NCBI GenBank assembly: GCA_002901265.1
Contig: PPHI01000069.1
Span: 1 to 51,068, forward strand
DNA from: Rhodopirellula baltica
GTDB taxonomy: Bacteria > Planctomycetota > Planctomycetia > Pirellulales > Pirellulaceae
Length of the DNA stretch: 51,068 nucleotides
Reading direction: 5' to 3'
The position numbers and the translations under genes are program-made. Below the pieces are notes generated by a model. The model saw nothing but the letters and a program-made list of their open reading frames with translations. It had not been told where the DNA came from and did not search any database. This document shows, in pieces, positions 1-6,661 of the stretch (its first letter is position 1; the number at the start of each line of letters is the position of its first letter).

Positions 1-1
1 C

Positions 2-181
2 GCCATTCAGACAATGGTAATTCGCTTTGAACCTGAAGTTCCCGCTCGATTAAAGGCGAACTACTTGGAGGCTCTCTGCCTTTCTTTGATCTTTCATGAT
101 GACAATTCATATTCATTGCGACTAAAAAGGAGTATCGAAGACCACGAAGCAATTGAGTCAGCCAAGCGTACGGGCAAATAA
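2..181 (+). CDS. 3' end of an integron-cassette gene, unknown function
   Basis: Only the last 59 codons are inside the window. The frame is open from base 2 to the TAA at 179-181 and gives a charged, soluble C-terminus ending SAKRTGK. I do not recognise the family. Its stop codon overlaps the first bases of the attC-like site at 176-266, the usual arrangement in integron cassettes, where the stop lies at the start of the recombination site. The other two forward frames are closed or less convincing. Start and function lie beyond the left edge. Confidence 0.55.
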   Translation, partial: AIQTMVIRFEPEVPARLKANYLEALCLSLIFHDDNSYSLRLKRSIEDHEAIESAKRTGK

Positions 182-266
182 CAATCGGATGCACGACGAG
201 CGGCGGAGTTGTGCTGGTACCGAGTTTGAGTCAATCGCCGCCGCCGCGTGATCCGTAACGTTACGC
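176..266 (+). repeat. attC-like integron recombination site 1
   Basis: This is a 91-nt imperfect inverted repeat. Outer arms: AAATAAC (176-182) against GTTACGC (260-266). Next arm: CGGATGCAC (186-194) pairs with GTGATCCG (248-255), leaving one unpaired C, as expected for an extrahelical base in attC. Inner arm: GCGGCGG (200-206) pairs exactly with CCGCCGC (241-247). Length, the two-box layout and the position over the stop of the preceding gene fit an integron attC. The TAACAATCGGATGCAC start resembles, from memory, attC sites of Rhodopirellula-type integrons. Confidence 0.75.
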
Positions 267-279
267 CAATGAGGATGCG

Positions 280-834
280 TTGACCTCCACTGCTCTTGAG
301 ACAGACCGATTCCGAATCCTTGATGCACTTCTACTGATCAGTGCGTTCGCGATATCGGCGGCAATCATTGGGACGCACGTCGACACATCTAACACGTTCG
401 CCGATGTCCTGTTCAGCACCCACATTGCTATTCGTATCTTAACGCTGACCCTTGCCGCAAGAATTCTCTGGCGTCACGTACGATTTCGGCACACGTTTTG
501 GTCGAAAGGCAAACTCTCTGTTCTTGCTGTTGCTTCCGCATTCGTGCTGGATGCCGCCAGCCTTTGGAGCATTATTGCGTTTGACAATCCGTATGAAATT
601 CAAGACTCTCTTTCCATTCGACTGCATGACTTCTGGCAGATTCTATGGAACCATTACAATCGAGGGTTTGAGACGCCTGCCAACGTCACCGTGGCGGCTT
701 GGATTGCGCACCAGTTGTTGGTCGGGAAGACATCAAACCGAAGAGACTGGATTGATACCGTTGGTGTGGTCCTTGGCTTGTTTTGGATCGTTGGTGCGCT
801 TAGCATTCAAGCTGTACTCCATTTCGTGGCGTAA
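280..834 (+). CDS. Cassette-borne hypothetical membrane protein
   Basis: A 184-aa protein of unknown family. Hydrophobic segments lie at roughly residues 13-31, 45-62, 78-98 and 160-182, so it is probably an integral membrane protein with four helices. The start is TTG at 280 with GAGG a few bases upstream; the nearby ATGs at 269 and 275 run into a stop at once. It sits alone between two attC-like sites. GTTACGCC (260-267) before it is the exact complement of GGCGTAAC (828-835) at its end, the expected relation between the two ends of one cassette. With no promoter seen nearby, expression probably depends on the array. Confidence 0.7.
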   Translation: MTSTALETDRFRILDALLLISAFAISAAIIGTHVDTSNTFADVLFSTHIAIRILTLTLAARILWRHVRFRHTFWSKGKLSVLAVASAFVLDAASLWSIIAFDNPYEIQDSLSIRLHDFWQILWNHYNRGFETPANVTVAAWIAHQLLVGKTSNRRDWIDTVGVVLGLFWIVGALSIQAVLHFVA

Positions 835-908
835 CAATGCGATCGCTTTAGGTCAGAAGTCAAGAGGATAAGCGGCAAGCGAGCCGATCCTTCGAGCTCG
901 CGTTAAGC
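829..908 (+). repeat. attC-like integron recombination site 2
   Basis: An 80-nt site from GCGTAAC (829-835, containing the stop of the preceding gene) to the consensus core GTTAAGC (902-908, fitting GTTRRRY). The outer boxes pair at 6 of 7 positions. An inner GCGA/TCGC pairing is present but weaker than in site 1. A second hairpin, AGCGGC-AA-GCGAGC against GCTCGC-GTTAA-GCCGCT, overlaps its right half (871-914). Support comes mainly from the cassette logic: its left box is the exact complement of the core that opens the cassette at 260. Confidence 0.6.
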
Positions 909-1949
909 CGCTGCGGTTCGCGCGCACCTTCATCCCGGAATTGATTCTCCCATTTCCGCCTCGAACGTTTCAGTTGTTTTTCGCGGGTGGCTGGTCGGCT
1001 CCAAGCTTTGTGCGAAAGGTCTCTGGTTGAACCGGTTCCAAGGCTGGCGATGCTCGCTGTTGGGCTCTCGTGACGGACCTGCGGTGGATGACACACTGAG
1101 CTGGCTCAGAGCGTTGGTCCAGCGGGCGCTTCAATATACGAGAGCACGTTTCTGTGGCGCGCTGCTCTGGCACAGAGCACTCCGCTATCGCAACATCGTC
1201 AAAGACGATGGGGGAGGGCGCATGTTTCTCAAGATACAAGATCACAGAGACCAGAATCGTTGTATTTCCACGTCTTGTAGAAATTCTTCTGCGGTACGTT
1301 GGCAACTGCTGCTGGTGCTTTTTGTATTGCTCGTTTGAATCGATGTCGAATTTTAGCTATTCGCGACGCACAACGGCGTTCGCCGTCTTTGCGGAGTTTT
1401 CGATTGCGTCTGTCGTCTCACAGCCGTTTGAAAGTAGTGATCCTGGTGCGGTTGATCAATTCTGGGGGGCGAATCGTCGTTCGACCGGGTTGGTTCTGCA
1501 GTACCGGCTGATGTATCCGCTTGCACGGCTCGACTGGTCGCTTGGATCGAGCCGAGTGCTTTCGAAGCTGCCACACGCGAGTTTTCCAAGTGCCATATCA
1601 AAGGCGGTTCGATGTCGCGTGCTAGTACACAGTTGCGGATGCCCAGCAACGCAATGTGAGTTTCCCGGGCGCCCGGGAAAACTTTTAGACGTTCACTTGC
1701 ATTGTCGGCCGCAGGCCTGTCACGAGCACCCGATTGAATCGCTGTGCTGTGTGGTGCCATGCGCTCTTGCTGCAACTTTTGAGAGGTCGGTACCGCGAAT
1801 CTGGTGCGTGAAAATGCAGTCTCGCATCGTTGTTCACAATTTGTCTGGCAAGGTTGGGAGAACGATTTTTTGTATCGGGAATCAAGAATGTGATTCAATA
1901 AATGCTTCCGTCGAATTCTTTTTCAATTCAAACAAAGGAAAAGCACAAA
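909..1949. other. Gene-poor stretch of the island
   Basis: I see no convincing gene in about 1 kb. Open frames exist on both strands but overlap one another, lack ribosome binding sites and have compositions typical of shadow frames (rich in Cys, Arg and Ser). It follows the second attC-like site, so it may be a cassette without a gene or decayed sequence. The only clear structure is the perfect palindrome at 1661-1680. A GCTTAAC that would close a cassette starting with TTAAGC at 903 was not found in this stretch. Confidence 0.5.
1661..1680. promoter_or_regulatory. Perfect 20-bp palindrome, possible operator
   Basis: TTTCCCGGGCGCCCGGGAAA is perfectly self-complementary over 20 bases. It has no run of T after it and no loop, so it looks more like a protein-binding site than a terminator. 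It lies about 270 bp upstream of the ParB-like gene, which makes autoregulation or a centromere-like site a possibility, but the sequence does not match the known chromosomal parS consensus. Confidence 0.4.
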
Positions 1950-2912
1950 ATGCCGACCGTTCAGAACCAACCAATTTCACGATCTGAGCTTAAGGAAACG
2001 CTATCGCGTATCGCCGAGATGCCGATCCCAAGACTCGAGAAAGTTATTCGTGACCACCCAACAATCAAATCAGTTTCTGATGCATGTTTGCTTTTGCCGA
2101 CTTTGAGCAAGGCGAATCAACGCAGGTTGTGCACGTCGATCGCCAAGACGGGGCAAACACAATTGATCGATGTGACATCCGCAGGGGTATTGCTTAACGG
2201 TCGGCATCGGTTAATTGCGTGCTTTATGCTCGGGATTGAGCCGAAATTGCGGCAAATCGATCCTGACAATGCGGTTGAGTTCGTTTTGGCTGATCAATAC
2301 CAACGAAGCTACAACCGCGCCGCACGAGCACAAATCGCACTTGAACTCGAAACTTTGATAAAGGAAAAAGCGAGGCTTCTCGATGAACCAGCTTTTGCCG
2401 CTGAGGCGTCGAAGCTGCAGAGCGGTAGGCGTTTCTGCGTCGATTTGGATGTGTATTTCACTGACCGAAAGCCATTGCATCTCGAAGAGGGCGAAAGCGT
2501 TCGTGTTGCTGCAATTCGGATGGCAGGTAGCACACCGTCTGCAGTACGACGCCTTATCACGCTTCAAAACAAATCTCCGGACCTTGCTAAACGTGCGGTT
2601 CAGGGGGGAATATTGCTGCGTGATGCTGAACGCGAACTCCAAAGACAAGCCGATTGCGGCGGATTCGCTGTTTCCCGTGGCAAGCGGCAGGTTGCGATTC
2701 GGCATGCTGCAAAAATGTCACCGGGAATTGGTAAACTTAAGAAGGAGTTTGGCAACAAGAAGCGGAAGATTCAGATCTACGAGCTTTCATCCCGGAGTTT
2801 TAACGTCGTTTGCGATTCGCCCAGGAAAAGGACAGTTGTGTCGATTGCTGGTACGTACGCCGCAGCTCGATGGGAGGGAGTTCTTCTACTGATCGGGGAA
2901 TTCAGCGGGTGA
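1950..2912 (+). CDS. ParB-like nuclease-domain protein
   Basis: A 320-aa protein from ATG 1950, chosen because AAAGGAAAAG precedes it and the earlier in-frame start at 1902 lacks a ribosome site. Residues about 50-105 carry the ParB/Srx fold signature: an ILE/VAL-rich strand, then LLNGRHRLIACFMLGIEP, where the GRHR box (84-87) is the conserved ParB motif. Residues about 170-240 are helical and may form a helix-turn-helix-like DNA-binding segment (MAGSTPSAVRRLITL). No ParA ATPase lies beside it, so this is not an ordinary chromosome-partition pair; ParB-like proteins of islands often act as regulators or nucleases. It is flanked by gene-free DNA inside the putative island. Confidence 0.75.
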   Translation: MPTVQNQPISRSELKETLSRIAEMPIPRLEKVIRDHPTIKSVSDACLLLPTLSKANQRRLCTSIAKTGQTQLIDVTSAGVLLNGRHRLIACFMLGIEPKLRQIDPDNAVEFVLADQYQRSYNRAARAQIALELETLIKEKARLLDEPAFAAEASKLQSGRRFCVDLDVYFTDRKPLHLEEGESVRVAAIRMAGSTPSAVRRLITLQNKSPDLAKRAVQGGILLRDAERELQRQADCGGFAVSRGKRQVAIRHAAKMSPGIGKLKKEFGNKKRKIQIYELSSRSFNVVCDSPRKRTVVSIAGTYAAARWEGVLLLIGEFSG

Positions 2913-3193
2913 AACGATGGAAGCGTAGCCTATACTCCGTTCGATCCGGTGTTGCGGGGCTTATGCTTGCCACGCTTCGTGCTGGCATGCTTCCAGTTTT
3001 AAAGAGTCGTTCGACGTAGATGGCTATGTCCGAAAGGGCGTTTGTTGGCAATGTGAATCACGGCGTTGCAACTGGGGCTTTTAGAGAGCATTAGGATGCT
3101 GCTGTCATTGACGATTACTGGATTCGTGGAAGCCAATAGTGACGCTATCTTCGGCACTGGTGTTGCGTTCAACGTGAATCGAAGGTCAGGCCC

Positions 3194-3973
3194 ATGGGAT
3201 TCGTGAAAAGAGTTGGCAAGGTACCCAAACAGGCGGAGAAACTATCGCTTGATATTGTCCAGTTTGCGTTAGACATTGTTGGCATCGCTGACCCTACTCC
3301 AGTTAGCGATGGCATCAGCGGACTGATTTCGCTTGCGCGAGGTGATTTACTGGGCGCGGCCATCAGTGGTCTGAGCATGGTCCCTTTTCTCGGTGATCTT
3401 GCGAAAACAGGGAAAATACCGAAGTACGCGCGGTCGATTACCGAGGCAATTTCACTAGCCAGAAAGAACATCGATTTCGCAAGGATCCTTCGCCCTGCCT
3501 TCGTGAACCTTGGAAAGGCTTTGGACAGTTTGCCAGTGAATCAGATTCCTGCATCTGTGCGACCGCAAACCGTTGCGATTCGGGAAGAGGTCAGGGCATT
3601 TCTTCACAGCACAAGGTGGATCGACGAGTTAGAGGTGCCGTTCAAGCGTCAGTATCATCACTATTCAAAACACACTGGTGCTCACTGTTCAGGTCGCACG
3701 GGTACGAAAATGGATCTGACGCCCAGCGAGGCCACGGAAGTCCTCCGAAAAGCTGAGTTTAGTGAGAAAGCGGCGGCAAATACGGTGCCGTCGCTGTGGG
3801 CATTTAAGGATGGCAAGATCTACCGGTTCATGCGTGACGCCACTGAAAGTTGGCACGGATATCCAACAGTTGAAGCCCCTCCGACAGAAGTGCTTCGTAA
3901 GTGGCGTAGCTCCGGAGTTATCACCAAAGCAGCTTACATGAAGCTGTTGCAGCTGCCGCAGCGTGCCAAGTGA
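3194..3973 (+). CDS. Orphan polymorphic-toxin-like protein (pre-toxin plus C-terminal toxin-like domain)
   Basis: A 259-aa protein. Residues about 20-75 contain a hydrophobic, Gly/Pro-rich module (IVGIADPTPVSDG, LARGDLLGAAISGLSMVPFLGD) of the kind that precedes toxin tips in polymorphic toxins. The C-terminal part (about 150-255) has HHYSKH, a Thr/Pro-Ser-Glu helix, then WHGYP, PPTEVL and a final GVITKAAYMKLLQ helix, a pattern I associate with toxin tips in secreted or contact-dependent systems; catalytic chemistry is not known to me. There is no signal peptide, no secretion or repeat domain, and no immunity gene directly downstream, so it may be a fragment of a larger toxin or a cassette-borne tip. 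The nearest immunity-like gene is 1.5 kb away. Confidence 0.55.
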   Translation: MGFVKRVGKVPKQAEKLSLDIVQFALDIVGIADPTPVSDGISGLISLARGDLLGAAISGLSMVPFLGDLAKTGKIPKYARSITEAISLARKNIDFARILRPAFVNLGKALDSLPVNQIPASVRPQTVAIREEVRAFLHSTRWIDELEVPFKRQYHHYSKHTGAHCSGRTGTKMDLTPSEATEVLRKAEFSEKAAANTVPSLWAFKDGKIYRFMRDATESWHGYPTVEAPPTEVLRKWRSSGVITKAAYMKLLQLPQRAK

Positions 3974-4225
3974 TCCACTCGCCACTGGAATCAGGAATCA
4001 GTCCATTCCGTAGTCCGGGTTGCTTCCTGGCCCACGGAATTTTCGTGGTCCCCGTCGAAGACATTCCGTTTTTTTTGGGGCAAAACGTTTCCATTTTTTA
4101 CAGTTTGCCGGCCCACTTAGTGGCCCACAGATGGATTTGCTAAGTGGCCCAGATTGCTCGATCCGTAAGCTGTTGTGATCCAAGGAGTTAGGGCGGCGTT
4201 CTACATCGCAAAAATCACCTGGAGA

Positions 4226-4270
4226 ACGTTGACATCGTGGAGGTCACAGATTCGAGTTCTGTATCGCCCA
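4226..4270 (+). other. 3' remnant of a tRNA-Val(GAC) gene, putative attachment site
   Basis: The 3' part of a tRNA can be read from inside the anticodon stem: ACG, loop TTGACAT (anticodon GAC at 4231-4233), CGTGG, variable loop AGGTC, T arm ACAGA-TTCGAGT-TCTGT (perfect 5-bp stem), acceptor strand ATCGCCC, discriminator A. Upstream bases do not supply the first two stem bases, a D arm or the GGGCGAT acceptor strand. Such a 3' fragment is what remains at the far end of an element that integrated into a tRNA gene. With the tRNA on this strand, the element should lie to the left. No CCA is encoded. Confidence 0.75.
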
Positions 4271-4275
4271 CTCAA

Positions 4276-4316
4276 AAAGAACCCCGCAAGGCCAAGCGTC
4301 TTGCGGGGTTTTTTGT
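4276..4316 (+). terminator. Intrinsic terminator of the original tRNA-Val unit
   Basis: An 11-bp perfect stem, AACCCCGCAAG (4280-4290) with CTTGCGGGGTT (4300-4310), a 9-nt loop and a following T-run, preceded by an A-run. It begins a few bases after the tRNA fragment and so marks the chromosome side of the junction. Confidence 0.85.
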
Positions 4317-4335
4317 TTGCGCACCTTCCCCCTCC

Positions 4336-4391
4336 GTAGTGGATCTTGTCAAAGATCCCTCGCGACTCGTAGTGGATCTTGTTAAAGATCC
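4336..4391. repeat. REP-like repeat, two direct copies
   Basis: Two direct copies (4336-4358 and 4369-4391) of a 23-bp unit beginning GTAGTGGATCTTG and ending AAAGATCC. The inner GGATCTT...AAGATCC is itself palindromic. The first copy has TGTCAAA where the second has TGTTAAA. Other copies occur at 4756, 4800, 12159, 12209, 12242, 12862 and 12905. Confidence 0.85.
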
Positions 4392-4535
4392 GAAGCCGTC
4401 AGCTGGTCCACGAAGTGTCGCATTGGGCAACGTGTGTTTTCCGGATTGTGCATTCGTGGGGGCGGAGCTGAGAATGCATGTTGCCGGGTTCAAGCGGCGA
4501 TGTCTTGATCGCGTTTTTGTGAGAAGGTGAATCTG

Positions 4536-4632
4536 CAACGCCGGCCCCTCCGGGGCGAGTGTATTGTTCTTGATTGAGTTCTCGGGGCTGCCACCCCGAG
4601 CTACCGGCGTGGACTCCTCCGGAGTCAATGCA
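4536..4632. repeat. Dispersed 97-bp repeat, copy 1
   Basis: This 97-bp block is nearly identical to 12742-12838. Both start CAACG(C/T)CGGCCCC, contain the palindromes GGCCCCTCCGGGGC and CTCGG(G/A)GCTGCCACCCCGAG, and end with ACTCCTCCGGAGTCAATGCA. Several hairpins and no coding frame suggest a REP- or MITE-like element. A partial inverted copy (GCCCCGGAGGGGCC) is seen at 4711-4724. Confidence 0.8.
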
Positions 4633-4755
4633 ATCTCCACCGCGTTGCAACCAATGTGAAGTGGTTACCGTGCTTTTCATTGCGAAGATCGTTTGCGATC
4701 GATCTCGTTCGCCCCGGAGGGGCCGATGTTGATGGTTCTAGGGAGCTTTGATGGG

Positions 4756-4822
4756 GTAGTGGATCTTGTTAAAGATCCGGAGCATCGATTTTGGGGAATG
4801 GATTTTTAACAAAATCCACTAC
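4756..4822. repeat. Inverted pair of REP-like repeats (BIME-like), copy 1
   Basis: A forward unit (4756-4778) and a reverse unit (4800-4822) face each other across a 21-bp spacer containing GGAGCATCGATTTTGGG. The same arrangement with almost the same spacer recurs at 12862-12927. The reverse unit carries TTTTTAACAAAA instead of the usual TCTTTAACAAGA centre in both loci, so the pair was copied as one unit. Confidence 0.85.
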
Positions 4823-4852
4823 GGCTTGGCGGGAGCGGATACGAAGTGCTTG

Positions 4853-5060
4853 CTACTTCGTCATCGACGGCACCTTGTCGACGGTGCGGTAGTTCCTGGC
4901 CGCGTTTGTGACACCGCGGTTCTGCTCCATGTTGGCGGCCAACTTAGATTTGCCGATGCCATTGGGCGCAAGCAAAGATGCGACTTGATCCGTGTTCGTG
5001 TATTGCTTGTCATGTAAACGCAGTTGGTCGAGGGTGTTGGGCCATGGTTCCGTTGCATCA
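4853..5060 (-). pseudogene. Truncated DUF1697 gene (C-terminal fragment)
   Basis: The reverse strand encodes LAPNGIGKSKLAANMEQNRG followed by a stretch ending VDKVPSMTK and a stop, closely matching the C-terminus of the intact DUF1697 protein at 12959-13492 (FAPNGIGKSKLAANMEKHLG ... VDKVLSMTK). Similarity fades upstream of about 5060, and the first two thirds of the family, including the LRGINVGG signature, are absent. The fragment directly follows an inverted REP-like pair, exactly as the intact gene does, so both belong to one duplicated block. Confidence 0.8.
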
Positions 5061-5080
5061 GGCGCGGGAAGCGTTGTCAC

Positions 5081-5539
5081 CGTAACCTTCTGTCACACCA
5101 GCGGCGATGTGATCGACTTGTTGGTCGGCGACGGTGTTGATTCGGAGTCAATCGGCACGACGAGCAATCACCTGGAATTGCCCACGAAACGGCGACAGTA
5201 GACGAATCAACCGAAGTCGTATCCGCAAACTACCGTTTCCAAATAAACCAAGGCGACAAACTCTTTTAGGTGTGGTCTAGTGCATTTTTGATTGTCGCCT
5301 TTCGCTCCGCCGAAAGTAGCGTTCTTTGATTCTTTTGCCGGCTAAGGAGCGACGTTGGTGGTCCCCAGTATTGAAGTTCAGCAGGCTTTCATCGCACGCG
5401 GTGCTGCATTGTTTCGCTGGATGAACGGCTCGGAAAAACGCTCCTTAAAATCCAGCTCTTGACTTTTTGTCCTATGAGGAAGATCACAGGAGCTGAAAGA
5501 AGTTCTCGACACGTTAAACGTAGCTCGGAGGAATTCACA
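5081..5539. other. Non-coding stretch with a dispersed repeat
   Basis: No gene is supported here. The stretch contains the inverted copy of the 30-bp repeat (5294-5323). The last bases before 5540 supply the ribosome site (GGAGGAA) of the Imm26-like gene. Confidence 0.5.
5294..5323 (-). repeat. Dispersed 30-bp repeat, inverted copy
   Basis: GTCGCCTTTCGCTCCGCCGA plus AAGTAGCGTT. Its reverse complement matches 7426-7454 except for one missing base. The centre contains a short palindrome (TTTCGCTCCGCCGAAA). I recall this motif as common in Rhodopirellula genomes, which is a memory and not a search result. Confidence 0.7.
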
Positions 5540-5956
5540 ATGAAGATTACTGCGGGTAGGGGTGATGTTATCGCCGTGCCGATTAATGGGGTGTGGGCGC
5601 TGGGGCGCGTGATCTTCGTGTCGAAGTACTTTAAGGAAATAATGTTGATTGAATTTCGCGGCCCGTTTTCTTCAGATGCGGCCGATTGGCATACAGGGAG
5701 GCCCCTTGTTTCTGTTTACACTGCTGCAGCATCATTTGAGAGAAGGGGATGGAAGAAGGTCGGAACCGCGGGGGTTGGAGACGCCGAATTGAAAAAGTCG
5801 ATTCGAGTGGTCGCCAATGAAGTTTGGGAGCAGGACGTGTTTTTGCGCAAAGCGACTGCGAACGATAAGCAGCAGATTCCGATGATGTTGGTAGACGGTT
5901 TCATCCGTGTGGAATCGACGTTGTTACGCGCCATTGCGGAAGATGCGGGGTGCTAA
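5540..5956 (+). CDS. Imm26-like immunity protein
   Basis: A 138-aa protein from ATG 5540, which has an ideal GGAGGAA site; the upstream in-frame start at 5459 would add 27 poorly structured residues. The N-terminus ITAGRGDVIAVPINGVWALGR matches the Imm26 pattern (GDvfaiPl-dg-yalGRV), the first strands of this family of immunity proteins for polymorphic toxins. The rest is mixed alpha/beta and ends with an amphipathic helix. No toxin gene adjoins it; the toxin-like gene at 3194-3973 is on the other side of the tRNA remnant. It may be an orphan immunity gene protecting against toxins of neighbours. The family assignment is by motif and general layout only. Confidence 0.6.
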   Translation: MKITAGRGDVIAVPINGVWALGRVIFVSKYFKEIMLIEFRGPFSSDAADWHTGRPLVSVYTAAASFERRGWKKVGTAGVGDAELKKSIRVVANEVWEQDVFLRKATANDKQQIPMMLVDGFIRVESTLLRAIAEDAGC

Positions 5957-5978
5957 TTGCAGGTCGTTTTCCGTTGGC

Positions 5979-6002
5979 ATTGAATGGATGGTGCCATTCA
6001 AT
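5979..6002. terminator. Hairpin after the Imm26-like gene
   Basis: ATTGAATGG (5979-5987) pairs perfectly with CCATTCAAT (5994-6002) across a 6-nt loop, 22 bp after the stop. There is no T-run, so it could be a weak terminator or an RNA-stabilising hairpin. Confidence 0.35.
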
Positions 6003-6250
6003 TCAAAATTCGTAAATATGGGAATGCATACCGGGGCAGTGCCCCAGCGCGAGGAAACGCGTGGCCTTTAGCCAAAAGGTGATCTCACTGCGATAGCTTT
6101 TGCTCTCGCATGCAAGCATTGCTTCTCTGGATTCAGTAGCAGATCAATGTTCAATGAGTCCGCGTACCTTTTCTTCTGCTGGACGCTTGGAATGGCTGTT
6201 ATGGGCTATCCCAGTGTTAAACCTTCACAAATGCCGACGCCAACAAACTG

Positions 6251-6661
6251 ATGTGCGATTCGCAAAAACGGGTGGTTCATGCACCTTGCCAAGTAACTGT
6301 GGCGTCCGAGCCTCTGGGGTCAGCAGCAAAGTCGCGTTCTAGGCGGATCTTTTTTGGGTCTGTGGCAATATGCACGGCGATTCTTTTTGGTCTGCTAACG
6401 GGACGGCCAAAATTCATTTCCGTGAAATCATTGCCAAGTTTTGAAGGCTTTTTCCTGGAGCACGCGGTTGCCGCAATAGGAATTTGCTTTTCAATTTCGA
6501 TCGTATTGGTCTTGGTAACTCTACGGGCAGGTTCGCATCATTTTCGTGTCACGAAGAGGCGTTTGTTGTCCACCATGTCGCTGGTGTTTCTCTGTTTGAT
6601 TCAATTGTGGTGCGTCCTGGGGTTTGGCGTTCTGTTTGTCGTTGTTGTTGTCCATTCCTGA
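6251..6661 (+). CDS. Possible small three-helix membrane protein
   Basis: The 136-aa frame has three clear hydrophobic segments (about residues 32-50, 67-91 and 104-135), with positively charged residues between them (SRSRR, HHFRVTKRR). I do not recognise a family. The N-terminal 25 residues look non-native and the true start may be further in. It lies in a repeat-rich, gene-poor stretch and has no obvious ribosome site, so it may be a small orphan gene or a chance frame. Confidence 0.35.
   Translation: MCDSQKRVVHAPCQVTVASEPLGSAAKSRSRRIFFGSVAICTAILFGLLTGRPKFISVKSLPSFEGFFLEHAVAAIGICFSISIVLVLVTLRAGSHHFRVTKRRLLSTMSLVFLCLIQLWCVLGFGVLFVVVVVHS

Noticed and set aside
1154..1987. A 277-codon forward frame before the ParB-like gene.
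   Set aside because: Composition is typical of a shadow frame (many Cys, Arg and Ser), there is no ribosome site, it overlaps the start of the ParB-like gene in another frame, and several other frames are open over the same bases.
2190..2197. GCTTAAC, which would pair with the core at 902-908 as the end of a third cassette.
   Set aside because: It lies inside the ParB-like coding sequence and has no second stem or core site to its right, so it is most likely chance.
4187..4194. GTTAGGGC after GTGATCC, resembling the right end of another attC site.
   Set aside because: No matching left half can be found within a plausible distance, and the core does not fit GTTRRRY exactly. It may be a degenerate relic, but I cannot support it.
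4186..4270. A complete tRNA gene starting at GGGCGGC (4191).
   Set aside because: The acceptor strands could pair in part, but the bases between have no D arm and cannot form a 5-bp anticodon stem, so only a 3' fragment is called.
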